A stretch of DNA of 64,000 nucleotides, taken from NCBI GenBank assembly GCA_022606425.2, contig JAHDVF020000874.1:310001-374000 (forward strand), written 5' to 3'. Source of the DNA: Lepidostoma basale. Its lineage: Eukaryota > Arthropoda > Insecta > Trichoptera > Lepidostomatidae. Position numbers and translations under genes: made by a program. The notes under the pieces were generated by a model. It was not told the origin of the DNA. It did not search any database and saw only the letters and a list, made by a program, of their open reading frames with translations. This document shows positions 60,790 through 64,000 of the stretch, one piece after another. The stretch's first letter is position 1. Each line of letters begins with the position of its first letter.

Positions 60790-61465
60790 AATATATAAAA
60801 CTAACTAACTAACTAACCATCACGCCGTCTCCCCGAAGGGGTAGGCAGAAAGAATGGACTGCCACACCTTTCTTTCCTGACATATTTCTCTCGCTTCCTC
60901 AACATTCATACATCGTGTCATGCACGCGCGTCGATTTCTCTGACTCCTCACATGGCCGACATTCAATATTTGATTTATTTGATCGTGCCACGTTTTCCTC
61001 GGTCTTCCTCTATTTCTGGTTCCATTTACATCATTAACATATAATTTTTTTACCATTCTTTCTTCATTCATTCTTTCCATATGTCCAAACCATCTTAATG
61101 ATCCTTTCATTATTTTTGTTCATGACACCATCATTCGCACCGCATTCACTTCTTATATTTTCATTCGACACTCTATCATACACAGAATATCCACACATTC
61201 GTCTAAGAGATCTCATTTCTACTGCATTTATTCTACTTTCATCCTTCCTTTGCCAGTTCCATGCTTCGCTTCCATACATAAGGGTCGGTAGAAGAACACC
61301 ATTGTGCACTGCCATTCTAGCTTTTTTGGATAGGTTTTTGTTTGCGATGACAACTTTAAGTGCACCATTCACTTTGTTTCCTGCCCCAAGCCTTCTTTCA
61401 ATATCCCTCTCCACTCTCCCATCTCTTGTAAACATACTACCCATAATACAAATATATTGTTTGCT
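60790..61465 (-). pseudogene. LINE A, longest 3' fragment
   Basis: Minus frames 61064-61474 and 60820-61110: MFTRDGRVERDIERRLGAGN, KVNGALKVVIANKNLSKKAR, MAVHNGVLLPTLMYGSEAWN, WQRKDESRINAVEMRSLRRM, CGYSVYDRVSNENIRSECGA, NDGVMNK then one A-run frameshift, MKGSLRWFGHMERMNEERMV and onward to GETA. (AACT)n complement at 60800-60818. Upstream endonuclease and catalytic palm absent. Only one frameshift, so young. Confidence 0.9.
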
Positions 61466-61469
61466 TAAA

Positions 61470-61825
61470 TACACAATGTGAAAAATATGTTTTTGATCGA
61501 ATGCATTTGGACAATATTTAAACGAACAATAACTGAAAATTCAATATTTGATGGTCAAACAGTTTCCTGTTAGATCTGGCTGGTGAAACCAGAAATTTTT
61601 AATTAATATGCAACTGTGAATTCAAACGGAACGCAAATAATTAAGCTCAATTTATAAATTGTATTTACAAACCAGATTACTGTAGGATAATTTATATATC
61701 CAATAGTTAATTAAAAAAACATTCATGTATATTTCAATATGATAAAATAAATGGCATATTTATTCACATCAAAGTCCTCTTTGTAGCTTTTCATCACATA
61801 TCTACCAATAACATAGTTTTTTTTA
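61470..61825. other. No gene recognised
   Basis: AT-rich spacer without assigned features. Confidence 0.4.
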
Positions 61826-61829
61826 GGTT

Positions 61830-61920
61830 TATTAGAAGATTCGTGTAACTTCTCCTTCTCGATTGACATTTCGGAGATCTATGCAGTCTCCATCTTCAGG
61901 GTAGTTATATATGTGTAGTG
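61830..61920 (-). ncRNA. Hammerhead-like ribozyme motif, family delta
   Basis: Minus strand: CTGAAGA (complement of 61893-61899), extra T, stem II GGAGA-CTGCATAGA-TCTCC, GAAA (61869-61872), then TGTCAATC. If stem III is AU..AU around GUCA, C17 follows; other delta copies have AC..GU at the same place, so the 15.2-16.2 pair changes from C-G to U-A. Stem I is weak (C-G then mismatch). Confidence 0.55.
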
Positions 61921-62082
61921 GATAATGTATGTTTAACTTCTTCTACGCTGTACCGTGTCACCGGCAATGTGAGAGTAAAATAGAAACAACCCCGATTCAG
62001 TTTTTAATTAAAAATTAACACAATTCCAATGAGTAATATAAAAATAAATAGAACGATTGTAGCTGGTGATATTTTGAAAAAA

Positions 62083-63482
62083 AAAATTCAATGGCGATTA
62101 CATTTTTATCATTATTAGTCACAAATCACCACGTTCAGAAATGTCAAGTCTATACATTTTCATAGAAAGCAAATTTTATGCTAAACTCCCACGCATAGCC
62201 AAATACGACCAAGGCAATGAAATGAAATGATTAATATATTTTTATTTCATATTGTTCACAACCATACTCAAATTCAAAGCGAAATAAAACATCATTTTTC
62301 AAATTCAGATACAGCAGAATCGACAATTTAGAAGAGGAACTCACTCACAAATTAACAAGAACTAAAAGTAAAATTCCCTAATGGATTTTTAGAGTTCGGG
62401 CTTCAAAAATCAATACTAGCACTTCTACCCTTGATTATGGGAAACACTACGTTTTCAAATATTTTTGTGAATGTATACTTATACTTGTATACGAAATTCT
62501 GGATTTTCACCAAAGGGTGGTCAATTCAAATTTAATTGTATCTCCATAGAGAGGTCATAAGTCCTGTAAACACCTTGATCATCCATATTCAGTTTGCGTC
62601 TTCGTCTCTATTGAGGTACAATTAAATTTGAATTGACCACCCTTTGGTGAAAATCCAGAATTTCGTATACAAGTATAAGTATACATTCACAAAAATATTT
62701 GTAATTATTCTGGTCAACTCTTTGGCAATTATAATGAAATAATACTCCTGGCGACTTTTAACAATACGTTTATAGGCTTAATAAAAAAAATTCAATGGCG
62801 ATTACATTTTTATCATTATTAGTCACAAATCACCACGTTCAGAAATGTCAAGTCTATACATTTTCATAGAAAGCAAATTTTATGCTAAACTCCCACGCAT
62901 AGCCAAATACGACCAAGGCAATGAAATGAAATGATTAATATATTTTTATTTCATATTGTTCACAACCATACTCAAATTCAAAGCGAAATAAAACATCATT
63001 TTTCAAATTCAGATACAGCAGAATCGACAATTTAGAAGAGGAACTCACTCACAAATTAACAAGAACTAAAAGTAAAATTCCCTAATGGATTTTTAGAGTT
63101 CGGGCTTCAAAAATCAATACTAGCACTTCTACCCTTGATTATGGGAAACACTACGTTTTCAAATATTTTTGTGAATGTATACTTATACTTGTATACGAAA
63201 TTCTGGATTTTCACCAAAGGGTGGTCAATTCAAATTTAATTGTATCTCCATAGAGAGGTCATAAGTCCTGTAAACACCTTGATCATCCATATTCAGTTTG
63301 CGTCTTCGTCTCTATTGAGGTACAATTAAATTTGAATTGACCACCCTTTGGTGAAAATCCAGAATTTCGTATACAAGTATAAGTATACATTCACAAAAAT
63401 ATTTGTAATTATTCTGGTCAACTCTTTGGCAATTATAATGAAATAATACTCCTGGCGACTTTTAACAATACGTTTATAGGCT
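62083..63482. repeat. Tandem duplication, offset 704 bp
   Basis: 62083-62778 and 62787-63482 are apparently identical (for example 'ttcaatggcg' at 62087 and 62791, 'tataggct' at 62771 and 63475). Each unit contains an F-type palindrome: 62473-62545 region pairs with 62600-62685 ('cttatacttgtatacgaaat' with its complement). No divergence seen by eye, so it is either very recent or an assembly artefact. Confidence 0.9.
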
Positions 63483-63835
63483 ACAGCCTTCGCATTGTGT
63501 TAATAAGGTAGTTTGCTAAATGCTGAAAATCATTCTCCATAGATGGCGTTAGTGGGTCGGTTGTTTAAGTTAATCTTGAATAGATTCACAAGTGCAACCA
63601 AACCTACATAGATGGACAATTGAAACTGACACGTGAAGATAGGTATGGATTTTGAAGTATATATACATCTTCCAAAAATTTGTCATGCATGATCATAATA
63701 ACAAAGGTGGAATGGGGAATGTTGTAATTGCATGGAGCGTGCGCTTGGCCCAACCAATGACAGGTCATAAGTCCTGTAAACACCTTGATCATCCATATTC
63801 AGTTTGCGTCTTCGTCTCTATTGAGATACAATTAA
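63483..63835 (-). repeat. Repeat family F
   Basis: Minus-strand unit from 'cagccttcgcattgtg' through 'tggcgttagtgggtcgg', 'acatcttccaaaaatttgtc', 'gtggaatggggaatgttg' and 'acaggtcataagtcctg' to 'ctattgagatacaatt'. It continues the last copy of the tandem duplication, so the two together make one multimeric F insertion. Confidence 0.75.
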
Positions 63836-64000
63836 ACTACGTTTTCATGTTATGCACAACGATATACCCATTGAAATGTGAATGAGAATATTCCGATGTA
63901 CGTGCAACCCATCTTGTTTTATGGTATAGTAACACGTCCCCGACAAATGTCGGATGCCATTAAAATATAATTATACTATAACATTTACATACACAGAAAG
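63836..64000. other. No gene recognised
   Basis: Short right-hand end of the window; no feature identified. Confidence 0.4.

Overview
The window is AT-rich, intron-scale eukaryotic DNA made almost wholly of decayed transposable elements. I found no host protein-coding gene, no rRNA and no free-standing tRNA gene. The element mix is that of an arthropod, probably an insect: many 5'-truncated non-LTR retrotransposon tails (RWxGHxxRM ... GRPxxxW type), RTE, Jockey-like and CR1/L2-like LINE ends, a tRNA-derived SINE, Tc1/mariner, hAT and Kolobok-type DNA transposons, and long microsatellites. I cannot name the species. Nearly every long open frame belongs to a LINE tail, a transposase remnant, a palindrome or a GAA microsatellite.

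Layout. 1-262 is an (AT)n tract. 0.7-6.7 kb holds foldback repeat family F, a hairpin-headed SINE-like element, and LINE A and LINE B tails with a tRNA-SINE. 7-10 kb: LINE E, a 347-bp hAT MITE, an inverted hammerhead-like pair, LINE A and F. 11.3-15.7 kb: an internally deleted mariner with a nested CR1/L2-like LINE, LINE B with a minisatellite tail, a second mariner, and a Jockey-like LINE. 16-25 kb: LINE A copies and hammerhead-like elements. 25.8-27.2 kb: a direct duplication and a hAT element with a perfect 8-bp target duplication. 27.4-33.5 kb: LINE A/B copies with nested SINEs. 34.1-35.8 kb: a twin-primed RTE copy and a TTAA-flanked Kolobok-like element. 36.3-46.5 kb: GAA tract, F multimers, LINEs and long palindromes. 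47-57.8 kb: paired hammerhead-like repeats, an RTE inserted into one of them, a second deleted mariner, LINE E, and an unexplained GC-richer block at 54.8-55.6 kb. 58-64 kb: LINE tails, then a near-perfect 0.7-kb tandem duplication.

Main discovery candidate. At least eight repeat families (here called alpha to theta) each carry the same RNA motif: (C/U)UGANRA or a close variant, one extra nucleotide, a self-complementary stem II, GAAA, a tiny stem III (usually AC..GU) and H, i.e. a minimal type I hammerhead ribozyme layout. Stem II differs between families but remains paired; in several families the bases around the predicted cleavage site also form a 3-4 bp stem I. Two families replace C3-G8 by U3-A8, which keeps the known core base pair. 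The units usually lie as inverted pairs, giving long palindromes. Hammerheads are known from Penelope-like elements and retrozymes; no Penelope-type reverse transcriptase was found here, so these look like non-autonomous relatives.
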